Assembly (NCBI GenBank): GCA_017555765.1
Contig: JAFZFT010000062.1
Coordinates: 1 to 37,279 of the forward strand
DNA length: 37,279 nt
From: Clostridia bacterium
Lineage (GTDB): Bacteria > Bacillota > Clostridia > Oscillospirales > Acutalibacteraceae
Direction of reading: 5' to 3'
Every line of letters starts with the position of its first letter. Position 1 is the first letter of the stretch. Positions 25,376-32,771 of this stretch are shown here, piece by piece. A program made the position numbers and the translations under genes. The notes under the pieces are model-generated. The model was not told the DNA's origin. It saw nothing but the letters and a program-made list of their open reading frames with translations, and searched no databases.

Positions 25376-26422
25376 TTATTTCTGAATAACTGTTTCAATA
25401 AAGCTATTAACTAGTGCTATAAACATTTTGATGAACTCATATAAATCATCGGAAATTTTTGTGAAGGTGTCTTCAAGCTTGCTTCCTTCATCAACTATTG
25501 TATTGGTTGCATTACATTCGATACATTTTGCAGTTTTTGTTCCGTCTTTTCTTGTTGTGGCATTATTATCGGAAATATATTCTCCCCAATTATGAGCAAC
25601 TGCTTCATCGCTTGTTTTGAAGCAAAAGCTACAGCTGATACTGTGAGTTCCGTCGAAATTGTCTTTCACAGATGTAAAATCATGATCGTCATATATACAA
25701 CAATTATAAATATTGCTCCAATAGTTTATATAATCCGATGCTATAAGGTCAAACTCACTCTGTGAAACCTCTGCAGGATTCTCATAGCCCTTTCCGAGGT
25801 AGCCATCTGCTGCCCAAAAAGACTCATATGCCGCTTTTTTCTTCTCATTGAGAATTGACATTTCTTCTTCGCTGAGACCCTTGGAATAATTCTCTAATCT
25901 GTATGCAAAATCCGGATTTATAATTTCAAACTTATAACAATCATATACGTCTATAACCGTGGTTAAGCCTAATCCTTCATAGAAGGCTTTATATTCATCA
26001 ACATAGAACGAAAGTTCCTTAATTATAGAGTCAAGTTCATCCTGCTCTGTTTCTATATATACTTTTGAATACAGTTTTTCAATCATGTCTCTAGTAGAAA
26101 TATTTTTATCCTCAATAAAACGACTAAAACGCACATTATCAAAAGCTTTTCCGTTTAAAGAATAAACACTACACTCTATCGTCATACCACCAATCAGAGC
26201 TTCATAATACCCGCTGTAATCTGCCCTTCTAACCTCAACTCTTCCGTTGCAGGAAGGGCAAATATAATAACCGGTGTCTCCCATTACGCTATCTATATCA
26301 CCCTCGGGTCTTACGAGCGTGCTTTCATTGAAAATATGTGCACACTCCTCATGAGCAAAAGCTACAGGAATAGCAGATATAACTATAATGACTGCGACTA
26401 AAATTGTTAATAATTTTTTCAT
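25376..26422 (-). CDS. Secreted protein with repeated CxxC pairs, function unknown
   Basis: 348 codons from ATG at 26422, chosen because GAAAGGAG precedes it and a signal peptide follows (MKKLLTILVAVIIVISAIPV, cleavage likely after AFA near residue 23). The longer in-frame ORF to 26548 would put the start beyond its own promoter. The mature protein has a CPSC pair near residues 55-58, a mainly acidic helical middle, and a C-terminal part with CSFC, HNWGEYISDNNATTRKDG and CIEC. That last arrangement resembles short zinc-ribbon-like repeats in clostridial surface proteins (inference). The end (YEFIKMFIALVNSFIETVIQ) is amphipathic. It diverges from an XRE regulator over a double palindrome. No enzymatic motif recognised. 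Confidence 0.8.
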   Translation of the reverse strand: MKKLLTILVAVIIVISAIPVAFAHEECAHIFNESTLVRPEGDIDSVMGDTGYYICPSCNGRVEVRRADYSGYYEALIGGMTIECSVYSLNGKAFDNVRFSRFIEDKNISTRDMIEKLYSKVYIETEQDELDSIIKELSFYVDEYKAFYEGLGLTTVIDVYDCYKFEIINPDFAYRLENYSKGLSEEEMSILNEKKKAAYESFWAADGYLGKGYENPAEVSQSEFDLIASDYINYWSNIYNCCIYDDHDFTSVKDNFDGTHSISCSFCFKTSDEAVAHNWGEYISDNNATTRKDGTKTAKCIECNATNTIVDEGSKLEDTFTKISDDLYEFIKMFIALVNSFIETVIQK

Positions 26423-26443
26423 TTTATTTTCTCCTTTCAAGCA

Positions 26444-26491
26444 GATGTTACGAAATGTAACATCTTTATTGTAACAAACTGTTACAATAAA
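26444..26491. promoter_or_regulatory. Double-palindrome operator between the secreted protein gene and its XRE regulator
   Basis: Two abutting inverted repeats. 26444-26464 is GATGTTAC-N5-GTAACATC. 26465-26491 is TTTATTGTAACA-AAC-TGTTACAATAAA, perfect over 12-base arms. All four half-sites share GTAAC/GTTAC, and the two centres are about 24 bp apart. The second palindrome lies inside the minus-strand promoter. This is the layout of a cooperative autoregulatory operator for the regulator encoded 17 bases to the right. Confidence 0.85.
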
Positions 26492-26496
26492 GTCAA
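26468..26496 (-). promoter_or_regulatory. Promoter of the secreted protein gene
   Basis: On the minus strand TTGACT (26496-26491), a 17-base spacer and TACAAT (26473-26468). The palindrome 26465-26491 fills the spacer and touches both hexamers, so a bound regulator would block RNA polymerase. Confidence 0.75.
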
Positions 26497-26507
26497 GGGG
26501 TGATGCT

Positions 26508-26711
26508 ATGAAAGGATTAAAGCTGATAAGAAAAAGTCGCAATCTCAATCAGCAAAAAGTTGCGATGGACTTAAACATCTCCCGCGAGGCACTCTCACAT
26601 TATGAAAACGGCAAGCGAGAGCCGAGCCTCGATATGCTCAACAAGCTCTCCGAATATTTTAACGTTTCAATAGATTTTTTGATAAACGGAGAAGAATTCA
26701 ATAAGAAATAA
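26508..26711 (+). CDS. XRE-family transcriptional regulator
   Basis: 67 codons, a single helix-turn-helix domain. KGLKLIRKSRNLNQQKVAMD, then ISREALSHYENGKREPSLDM, then KLSEYFNVSIDFLINGE, is a textbook Cro/CI-type domain with the recognition helix at about residues 24-33. AGGGGTGA lies five bases before the ATG. It diverges from the secreted protein gene over a double palindrome with GTAAC half-sites, so autoregulation and repression of the neighbour are likely. Ligand sensing is not evident, since there is no second domain. A terminator follows directly. Confidence 0.93.
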   Translation: MKGLKLIRKSRNLNQQKVAMDLNISREALSHYENGKREPSLDMLNKLSEYFNVSIDFLINGEEFNKK

Positions 26712-26752
26712 ACGACAGACCTTCCTGATGTGGATTGTCTGTCGTTTTTATT
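26710..26752 (+). terminator. Intrinsic terminator after the XRE gene
   Basis: AAACGACAGAC (26710-26720) pairs perfectly with GTCTGTCGTTT (26737-26747) around a 16-base loop and ends in a T run. Confidence 0.88.
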
Positions 26753-26800
26753 ATGGTTTTAAAAAGCAAGGACGCCCGATGGGCGCCCCTACGTAATTAT

Positions 26801-27013
26801 TTACTCGGCGGGTACAGCTTTTCTGTTACTGAACTGTTCCCCGCGATCGCGATATAATAGCACCGAAGGTGCAACCCTTAACCTTGCCTGCCCTGAAAGG
26901 TAATTCCCTCTGTTAGAGGGAGTGTCACGAAGTGACGAGGGTGTGCCCGTTTTCGGAGAAAAAGGGGGACCGCGTTAGCGGTGGAAGGGTCTGCGAATTG
27001 CGAATTGCGCATT
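26801..27013 (-). repeat. Hairpin-rich ~215-bp repeat, right copy (after pheT), inverted relative to the left copy
   Basis: Read on the minus strand it starts at the pheT stop codon with AATGCGC, AATTCGC, AATTCGC and continues with the same GTCAC-TTC-GTGAC, CCCTCT-AAC-AGAGGG and GCACC-TTC-GGTGC hairpins as 24371-24585. The first hairpin differs: here it is ACCGC-TAAC-GCGGT. The pheT stop TAA (27012-27014) includes the AA of the first heptamer. Just beyond its inner end, 26771-26790 holds another G+C-rich hairpin (GACGCCCGATGGGCGCCCC) not found beside the left copy. The rest of the gap 26753-26800 holds nothing I can identify. Confidence 0.93.
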
Positions 27014-29372
27014 ATTTCTTCAGTTCAATTTCCTTTGCTGAGAGCTCGTCGATGATGCCGTTAACTACGTTCATTACTTCCTCTCTCGTGAGGGTCTTTT
27101 CGGGATGTGCGAAGTAGATTCTTACGGTGATTGACTTGCCGTTTTCGTCACGGTAAAGGTCAACTACCTCTGCGCCCTTGATGAGTGAGCAGTTTGCATT
27201 CTTGATTGCTTCACCGATGGGAGCATATTTTTCGGTAACGAATGAAAGGTCGATTTCAATACCGGGGAACTTTGAAGGCTCCGCATATTTGATTTCTGCA
27301 GAAGCGGTTTCTGCAAAATCAGTTACGTCGATTTCAGCAAAGACGATGTTTGCCTTCTTGTCAACCTTCTTAGAAACAACGGGGTGAACAATACCGATCT
27401 TACCGATTTCCTTGCCGCCGAGAATGATAGCGTTAAGGTTTCTGGGATGCTCGTAGTTGTGAGCAGCCTCAACAGCCTTGTATGAAAGCTCAAGATGGCG
27501 AAGATCACCTGTAATTGTTGCAAGAATGTCACGAAGCTCGAAGTAAAGAGTCTCCATTGACTTTGTCTTTGAGAAGAGAGTGATTGCAAGCTTCTTTCTT
27601 TCGTTGCAAAGACCGTTATCCTTGAGACCTTCAACAACTCTGCCTATCTCGAAGATACCAAAGTCGGGAGCGTAGGTGTTGTTGATTCTTACCTGGCAAA
27701 GCTGTGTGGGAATAATTGACTTTCTGATAACCTCAATGTTGGGGTTGGTTGCATTTACAAGTCTGATGTTATCTTCAATATCAATGCCGAGAGCCTTGCA
27801 CTCATCGTAGTACATCCATACATATGAATGTGACTCGTGAAGTGAGAAGCGCTTAACAAGCATATCCTTGATTCTGTCTTCTACTGTCTTTTCCTCAGCG
27901 GGACGTACGGGATAAACGGGGCTCTGAGTTGTATGGATATCGAAGTTATCGTAGCCGTAAATTCTTGTGATTTCTTCGATGATGTCAGCCTTGATTGTAA
28001 CGTCCTTTGTTGCTCTCCATGAGGGTACTGTTACTGTGAAATCGTCGTCTGCGAGTTCAACGCCGAAGCCGAGTGACTCGAGTGTGTTTACGATTGTATC
28101 GTTGCTGATTTCAATACCTGTGTAGCGGTCAACGAAGCTCTTATCGAAGGAAAGAGTTACTTCATCATACTTGAATGCCTCTTCGTCGGTAAGTGAGGAA
28201 ACAACCTCAACTCCTGAGTCGATATCTGTGAGAAGCTTAACGAAACGAGCGATAGCGGGTACTGTCATAGCGGGGTCAAGGCACTTTTCATAGCGCTGTG
28301 AAGCGTCGGTACGGTGTGCGAGACGTACTGTTGACTTTCTGATCGAAACTGCATCGAAGGTAGCACTTTCAAGAGTAAGTCTTGTGGTGTCCTCAACAAT
28401 TTCACTGTCAAGACCGCCCATAATACCTGCAATAGCAACGGGTGTGTCACCGTTACAGATCATAAGTGTGTTTTCGTCGATGTTTCTGTCAATACCGTCA
28501 AGAGTACGGAAGGTGAAGGCAGCATCGAAGCGCTTGATGCGGAGCTTTTCAACCTTTCTTGAGTCGAAAGCGTGCATGGGCTGACCCATTTCAAGCATAA
28601 GGTAGTTTGTAAGGTCAGCAAGAAGGTTGATGCCTCTCATACCGCAATAGAAAAGTCTGATTCTCATATTTACGGGGCTGACATTTTTTGTGATATTCTC
28701 AACCTGAAGGCATGAGTATCTCTGACAGAGAGGATCCTCAATCTTCATATCGATTTTGGGAAGGCTTTCGTACATCTTAAGGTCAACAGTCTCAAGGGGC
28801 TTGAGAGGTCTGCCTGCAATTGCGGCAAATTCTCTTGCAATACCGTAGTGACCCCAGAGGTCGGGACGGTTTGTGAGTGACTTGTTATCAACCTCGAATA
28901 CGATATCCTCGATTTCGTATACATCCTTGATATCGGTACCGTTAACGAGCTCATAGGGAAGATCCATAATACCTGAGTTATCTTCGCTGATGCCTACTTC
29001 CTTTTCACTGCAGCACATACCGTAGGAGGTATAGCCTGCAAGTGCTCTGGGAGCGATATCGATTTCACCAATCTTTGCGCCAACCTTTGCAAAAGCGGTC
29101 TTCATACCTACTCTTACATTGGGTGCACCGCAGACAACATCAGTAAGCTGACCGTCGCCTGCATCAACCTTAAGAAGATGGAGCTTCTTTGATTCGGGAT
29201 GATCTGCAACTTCCTTGATTTCGGCAACAACGATACCTGAAATGTCGCTGCCCTTGAAGAAAATTTCGTTTTCTACCTCAGCAGTTGAAAGTGAAAAGCG
29301 TTTGATAAGCTCAAGCTTGTCAAGGCCTTCAAAGTCAACAAAATCTGAAATCCAATTCATTGATAAAAACAT
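27012..29372 (-). CDS. pheT: Phenylalanyl-tRNA synthetase beta subunit
   Basis: 786 codons, standard for bacterial PheT. It begins MFLSMNWISDFVDFEGLDKL, followed by the EMAP-like tRNA-binding domain (about 40-150, with VVAEIKEVADHPESKKLHLL). B3/B4 editing and B5 domains follow, with GGLDSEIVEDTTRLTLESA and SQRYEKCLDP. The catalytic-like B6/B7 module comes next, and a C-terminal FDX-ACB anticodon-binding domain (about 695-786, SKFPGIEIDLSFVTEKYAPI). AGGAGG lies nine bases before the ATG. It lies 18 bases after pheS, one operon under T-box control. Its stop codon merges into the ~215-bp repeat. Confidence 0.98.
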   Translation of the reverse strand: MFLSMNWISDFVDFEGLDKLELIKRFSLSTAEVENEIFFKGSDISGIVVAEIKEVADHPESKKLHLLKVDAGDGQLTDVVCGAPNVRVGMKTAFAKVGAKIGEIDIAPRALAGYTSYGMCCSEKEVGISEDNSGIMDLPYELVNGTDIKDVYEIEDIVFEVDNKSLTNRPDLWGHYGIAREFAAIAGRPLKPLETVDLKMYESLPKIDMKIEDPLCQRYSCLQVENITKNVSPVNMRIRLFYCGMRGINLLADLTNYLMLEMGQPMHAFDSRKVEKLRIKRFDAAFTFRTLDGIDRNIDENTLMICNGDTPVAIAGIMGGLDSEIVEDTTRLTLESATFDAVSIRKSTVRLAHRTDASQRYEKCLDPAMTVPAIARFVKLLTDIDSGVEVVSSLTDEEAFKYDEVTLSFDKSFVDRYTGIEISNDTIVNTLESLGFGVELADDDFTVTVPSWRATKDVTIKADIIEEITRIYGYDNFDIHTTQSPVYPVRPAEEKTVEDRIKDMLVKRFSLHESHSYVWMYYDECKALGIDIEDNIRLVNATNPNIEVIRKSIIPTQLCQVRINNTYAPDFGIFEIGRVVEGLKDNGLCNERKKLAITLFSKTKSMETLYFELRDILATITGDLRHLELSYKAVEAAHNYEHPRNLNAIILGGKEIGKIGIVHPVVSKKVDKKANIVFAEIDVTDFAETASAEIKYAEPSKFPGIEIDLSFVTEKYAPIGEAIKNANCSLIKGAEVVDLYRDENGKSITVRIYFAHPEKTLTREEVMNVVNGIIDELSAKEIELKK

Positions 29373-29390
29373 ATTTCTGCTCCTCCTTCC

Positions 29391-30440
29391 TTATTCGTCG
29401 ATAAACTGTGTGAGTGTTTTAAGTGAACCTGAGTTGAGGTCACGGATATCCTTGATACCGTACTTCATCATAACAAGTCTTGTAAGACCGAGACCGAATG
29501 CGAAGCCTGTGTATTCGTCGGGATCAATGCCGCCTGCCTTGAGTACCTCGGGATGAATCATACCGCAGGGGCAAAGCTCAAGCCAGCCGCTGTGCTTACA
29601 TGAGGGACAGCCTTCACCACCACAGATAAGGCAGCTGATGTCAAGCTCAAAACCGGGCTCAACGAAGGGGAAGAAGCCGGGACGGAGTCTTACCTTAAGA
29701 TCCTTCTTGAACACCTCTGAAAGCATTGTTTTCATAAAGTAGATAAGGTTTGAAATTGAAATGTCCTTGTCAACCATAACGCCTTCCATCTGGAAGAAGG
29801 TGTTTTCGTGACAAGCATCGGTTGCCTCGTTTCTGAAGCAACGGCCGGGGAAAATAGCCTTGATGGGTACACCGTCATTAATGAGTGCATCCTTATACTT
29901 CTTATAGATAGCATTCTGAGCAGCTGAAGTATGGCTCTTGAGAAGCTGACCGTTATCGAGATAGTAGGTATCCTGCATATCTCTTGCGGGGTGGTGCTTG
30001 GGGATATTGAGAGCCTCAAAGCACTCGTAGTCTGTTACGATTTCTGAGTAATCCTCAACTGCGAAGCCCATTGACTTGAAGATATTCTCAACCTGACGCT
30101 GAACAAGTGTCACGGGGTGGTATGAGCCTTCGTTGATTGCGGGGGGCATTGAAATATCGAAATCAGGCATTGAGTCGATTTCCTTCTGTATTTCAAGCTC
30201 CTTGAGCTCCTTTGTTCTTTCTGCGAGACAGTCGGTTACCTCACCCTTAAGTGTGTTAACCTCCTGACCGAAGGACTTCTTTTCCTCATTGGAAAGATCC
30301 TTCATTTCCTTCATAAGCTCGGTTACAAGACCCTTTTTACCGAGGTACTTAACTCTGAGCGCCTCAAGGTCCTGGGTGTTTTCTGAGCTTTTTAATTCTT
30401 CAAGAAACTGTTCTTTAACTTCAAGAATTTTACTGTTCAT
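29391..30440 (-). CDS. pheS: Phenylalanyl-tRNA synthetase alpha subunit
   Basis: 349 codons from ATG at 30440, preceded by CAGGAGGT. The longer open frame to 30617 runs through the T-box leader and is rejected. The N-terminal coiled coil (about 1-85) contains EALRVKYLGKKGLVTELMKE. Class II synthetase motifs follow: HPARDMQDTYYLDNGQLL (motif 1/2 area), PGRCFRNEATDACHENTFFQ with the motif 2 arginine, and FAFGLGLTRLVMMKYGI (motif 3). CPCGMIHPEVLKAGGID is also characteristic. It pairs with PheT to form the alpha2-beta2 enzyme that charges tRNA-Phe. Confidence 0.98.
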   Translation of the reverse strand: MNSKILEVKEQFLEELKSSENTQDLEALRVKYLGKKGLVTELMKEMKDLSNEEKKSFGQEVNTLKGEVTDCLAERTKELKELEIQKEIDSMPDFDISMPPAINEGSYHPVTLVQRQVENIFKSMGFAVEDYSEIVTDYECFEALNIPKHHPARDMQDTYYLDNGQLLKSHTSAAQNAIYKKYKDALINDGVPIKAIFPGRCFRNEATDACHENTFFQMEGVMVDKDISISNLIYFMKTMLSEVFKKDLKVRLRPGFFPFVEPGFELDISCLICGGEGCPSCKHSGWLELCPCGMIHPEVLKAGGIDPDEYTGFAFGLGLTRLVMMKYGIKDIRDLNSGSLKTLTQFIDE

Positions 30441-30465
30441 AAACTTACCTCCTGTTGATTTTCGA

Positions 30466-30503
30466 TAAAAATAAAAAATCGTCTCACCAATAAAGATGAG
30501 ACG
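30466..30503 (-). terminator. T-box conditional terminator before pheS
   Basis: Minus-strand stem CGTCTCATC / GGTGAGACG (30503-30480; one G-T pair) with a TTTATT loop, followed by ATTTTTTATTTT. It lies 11 bases after the conserved T-box sequence, the normal position for the regulated terminator. Confidence 0.9.
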
Positions 30504-30717
30504 AAAATAAATTCCGCGGTACCACTCAAATTGCAAGGGTATTCCCCTGCCGCTTTCTTGCCTTAATGCGACAAACACAGTCTGCTTTTCACAGACAGCT
30601 CCTGAGGCGAAATTCACTTACGGGGACGGTAGGATTCTTTCAGCCGATGAAATCCCTCTCTTTAAAGGTCTTATCCGTAAATTACTGTTTTCTCAATCAC
30701 AGCCTTTAAACAATATC
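30466..30717 (-). promoter_or_regulatory. T-box riboswitch leader, phenylalanine-specific
   Basis: On the minus strand the ~275-base pheS leader has AGAGAGGGAT, GGCTGAAAGAATCC and CAGGAGC-type stem I elements. The T-box sequence TGAGTGGTACCGCGG (about 30528-30514) pairs with the tRNA acceptor end. The bases before GCCTC in the specifier loop read TTC (30611-30609), a phenylalanine codon, matching the downstream genes. A competing terminator stem lies at 30480-30503. Uncharged tRNA-Phe should favour the antiterminator and raise pheST expression. Confidence 0.93.
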
Positions 30718-30723
30718 CATAGG

Positions 30724-30752
30724 ATTATACTATTAAACGACAGATATGTCAA
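30724..30752 (-). promoter_or_regulatory. Perfect-consensus sigma-A promoter for pheST
   Basis: On the minus strand TTGACA (30752-30747), a 17-base spacer and TATAAT (30729-30724), an exact consensus match. The -35 covers the stop codon of the anti-sigma gene (30751-30749). It fits a constitutive strong promoter whose output is controlled by the T-box downstream. Confidence 0.92.
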
Positions 30753-32149
30753 GGGGTTTGTGCAAGTTCAAATCCATTTTCAAAATCGCCAGTAAGAGTG
30801 TAGTCATAAACCGCTCCCGAAAATGCACTGACATTGACAGGTTTTTTTAAAGAATACACATTTTCGTTGAAATCATAAATCTGAACATCTAATGTCATCT
30901 CTCCCAGACGCTTTTCATCGTAGGCATTTTCTGACAGTAATTCAAGAGAAAAGCTATGCTCACTGACCGTTACAGCCGGTCTCCTTGCGTTACCCGTATA
31001 TGAAACCTCGAAGCCTGTTGCACTACCCTGAGTTGTTTGTCTGCATACTACTGCAATTCTTTTTATCCCGGACTCACTTGAGTTAAAAACCCTAAGCTTT
31101 ATCGTTTCATTTATACTCGCTTCAAAGCTTTCCGTATCATCAGAGTTAATATAGGGAATTTTGGAAAGACCGGTCTTTTCGGCAAGAGACTGAAGAATAT
31201 TTACATCCTCAGAGCATTTTTTGATATCAGTCCCCAAAAAATCTGATGCTTCTTTTTCAGACACCGTAAAAGAGCGGGTCTGTTCTTCACCGTCCGAATC
31301 TATAACCTCATATGTGAATGCAACCTGACCTAAATTACCTATAAGCCCAAGCAATACATATCCGTAATTCCTCATCAGTGTCTCTTTTTCAGATATCTGC
31401 TTTTCCATAAAAGGCAGACTGAATATAAGCTCCCAACCGTAAGGCTCTTTTAATGTAGCAAGCTTATTTGTAAAGCTTCCCAGATTATCTCTTATTCCAA
31501 GAGCACCGGCTATAAGCGAATTATGCGACATGTCACCTATATAAGGTGTTCTGTATTTAAATACTGAAGAAACAACAGGTGCAATATACTCTCCGTTCTC
31601 CCATATAATTTTCCCCTGAAGTGTAACTGTTTTTATCTTGTCGGAGGTATAACTTTCCGAAATCAGCCTGTTTTTTTCAATTTCGGTCTTTTCTCTGCCT
31701 TTAAAAGAGATGTCCAATATACCGCTATCACTCTCATAAAAATTTATATCAGTTATAACACACTCCTTATGGTCAGCGGTTGCTCTGACATTGAAAGTAT
31801 CACCGTTAACATCGAAACTATATAAAACCATAGAAGCACCAAGATCGTGCGTAATAAAATAAGGAAAAGAGAAGACAACAAGCAACACTGCAAGAATAAC
31901 GCTGATAACACCGAAAACAATTTTTCTTCTGTTTCTTTTTCTCGTCTTCTTGAGAAAATCGATTTCCTTTTTCTCACAGGCTATTTTTTCTTCGTTGTAA
32001 GGCTCTTTCATATTTTCAAGTATTGCTTTGCATTTGTCACAACGAGAGATGTGCTCACGAATAGCACTGTCAGTAACCGTCGAAGTGAGTCCGTCTATAT
32101 AAGACGGCAATAAATCTTCAATAATTTCACAATTAAGATTATTATTCAT
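30749..32149 (-). CDS. Membrane anti-sigma factor with zinc-finger (ZAS-like) domain
   Basis: 466 codons. The cytoplasmic N-terminus carries the H-x3-C-x2-C zinc motif (H33, C37, C40 in EHISRCDKC) of anti-sigma factors, following LPSYIDGLTS. A transmembrane helix spans about residues 77-99 (VFGVISVILAVLLVVFSFPYF). The external part is large, about 365 residues and mainly beta-rich, with no domain I can name; it may be the signal sensor. It overlaps the sigma gene by 8 bases, so the two are translationally coupled in about equal amounts. No regulated-proteolysis protease is nearby. Confidence 0.87.
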   Translation of the reverse strand: MNNNLNCEIIEDLLPSYIDGLTSTVTDSAIREHISRCDKCKAILENMKEPYNEEKIACEKKEIDFLKKTRKRNRRKIVFGVISVILAVLLVVFSFPYFITHDLGASMVLYSFDVNGDTFNVRATADHKECVITDINFYESDSGILDISFKGREKTEIEKNRLISESYTSDKIKTVTLQGKIIWENGEYIAPVVSSVFKYRTPYIGDMSHNSLIAGALGIRDNLGSFTNKLATLKEPYGWELIFSLPFMEKQISEKETLMRNYGYVLLGLIGNLGQVAFTYEVIDSDGEEQTRSFTVSEKEASDFLGTDIKKCSEDVNILQSLAEKTGLSKIPYINSDDTESFEASINETIKLRVFNSSESGIKRIAVVCRQTTQGSATGFEVSYTGNARRPAVTVSEHSFSLELLSENAYDEKRLGEMTLDVQIYDFNENVYSLKKPVNVSAFSGAVYDYTLTGDFENGFELAQTP

Positions 32150-32621
32150 TTTCGTTAAGCTCCTTTCTCAGCTTTTCTTTACCTCGATAAAATGTTACTC
32201 TCGCCCAGTTTTCAGTTTTCCCGAGAATATCCCCTATTTCTTTAAAGGATAAATCGCCGAAAATCCTCAGATACAGAATCTCACGGTAAGGCTCAGGACA
32301 TAAATGCAGTCTTCTTAAAAGCTCAACCCGATTTTCGTAGGCGACCGTTTCCTCCTCTGCCGAAAGAGTAATATTATCATTAAGTTCTATTTCCTGCAAT
32401 TTCGAGTGCTTGCGACAGTATGAGCGATACTGATTTTTTGCTATAGCACAAAGCCAGGTTGATATGTGGCATGACCCATCAAAACGTTTAATACTTTTAA
32501 TTGCCTGATAAAAGGTTTCCTGAGTCAGCTCTTCAGCAATATCGTCACTGTGGCATAGGCTTAAAAGATATTTATACACCGTCAATGCATAGCTCTGATA
32601 AATCTCTTCCATAGACTGCAT
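32142..32621 (-). CDS. ECF-subfamily RNA polymerase sigma factor
   Basis: 159 codons, typical of ECF sigma factors, containing only regions 2 and 4. Region 2 includes DDIAEELTQETFYQAIKSIKRF and STWLCAIAKNQYRSYCRK. Region 4 includes LCPEPYREILYLRIFGDLSF followed by KEIGDILGKTENWARVTFYR, a helix-turn-helix. AGGAGATGG precedes the ATG at 32621; a second ATG three codons later is possible. It is held inactive by the overlapping membrane anti-sigma factor until an envelope signal. A candidate ECF-type autoregulatory promoter lies upstream. The regulon cannot be deduced from this window. Confidence 0.95.
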   Translation of the reverse strand: MQSMEEIYQSYALTVYKYLLSLCHSDDIAEELTQETFYQAIKSIKRFDGSCHISTWLCAIAKNQYRSYCRKHSKLQEIELNDNITLSAEEETVAYENRVELLRRLHLCPEPYREILYLRIFGDLSFKEIGDILGKTENWARVTFYRGKEKLRKELNENE

Positions 32622-32657
32622 CTCACCATCTCCTTTCCATTGGTCTATATGTTAATG

Positions 32658-32680
32658 CGTATTATCTCTCTTTCGTTACA
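32658..32680 (-). promoter_or_regulatory. Candidate ECF-dependent promoter for the sigma/anti-sigma operon
   Basis: On the minus strand TGTAAC (32680-32675) is followed after 15 bases by CGCA, resembling the AAC ... CG pattern of ECF promoters such as SigW (TGAAAC-N16-CGTA). No good sigma-A promoter is seen at this position. The match is short and could be chance. Confidence 0.35.
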
Positions 32681-32732
32681 ACTGTTTTCGTAATATTTTT
32701 ATTATAAAGTTAAATTTAAAAATTTCAACACT

Positions 32733-32765
32733 AAAAAGTCGGTACGGTCTCAAATCCGTACCGAC
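32733..32765 (-). terminator. Intrinsic terminator after the YhhN gene
   Basis: Perfect 10-bp stem GTCGGTACGG (32765-32756) / CCGTACCGAC (32747-32738) with an 8-base loop, then TTTTT on the minus strand. It closes the GDPD-hydrolase-YhhN operon. Confidence 0.92.
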
Positions 32766-32771
32766 AGTATG

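Noticed and set aside
26422-26548. Extended start of the secreted protein gene at 26548
   Set aside because: It would cover the operator, the promoter and part of the XRE gene, and would bury the signal peptide.
26771-26790. G+C-rich hairpin as a terminator
   Set aside because: The stem has no T run on either side and a good terminator already follows the XRE gene at 26710-26752; treated as part of the repeat region.
24371-27013. Composite transposon
   Set aside because: The inverted arms have no transposase, no clear target-site duplication was found, and each arm starts at a stop codon, which fits 3'-end elements equally well.
29391-30617. Longer pheS starting at 30617 (GTG)
   Set aside because: The extra 59 codons translate the T-box and its terminator; ATG at 30440 has CAGGAGGT.
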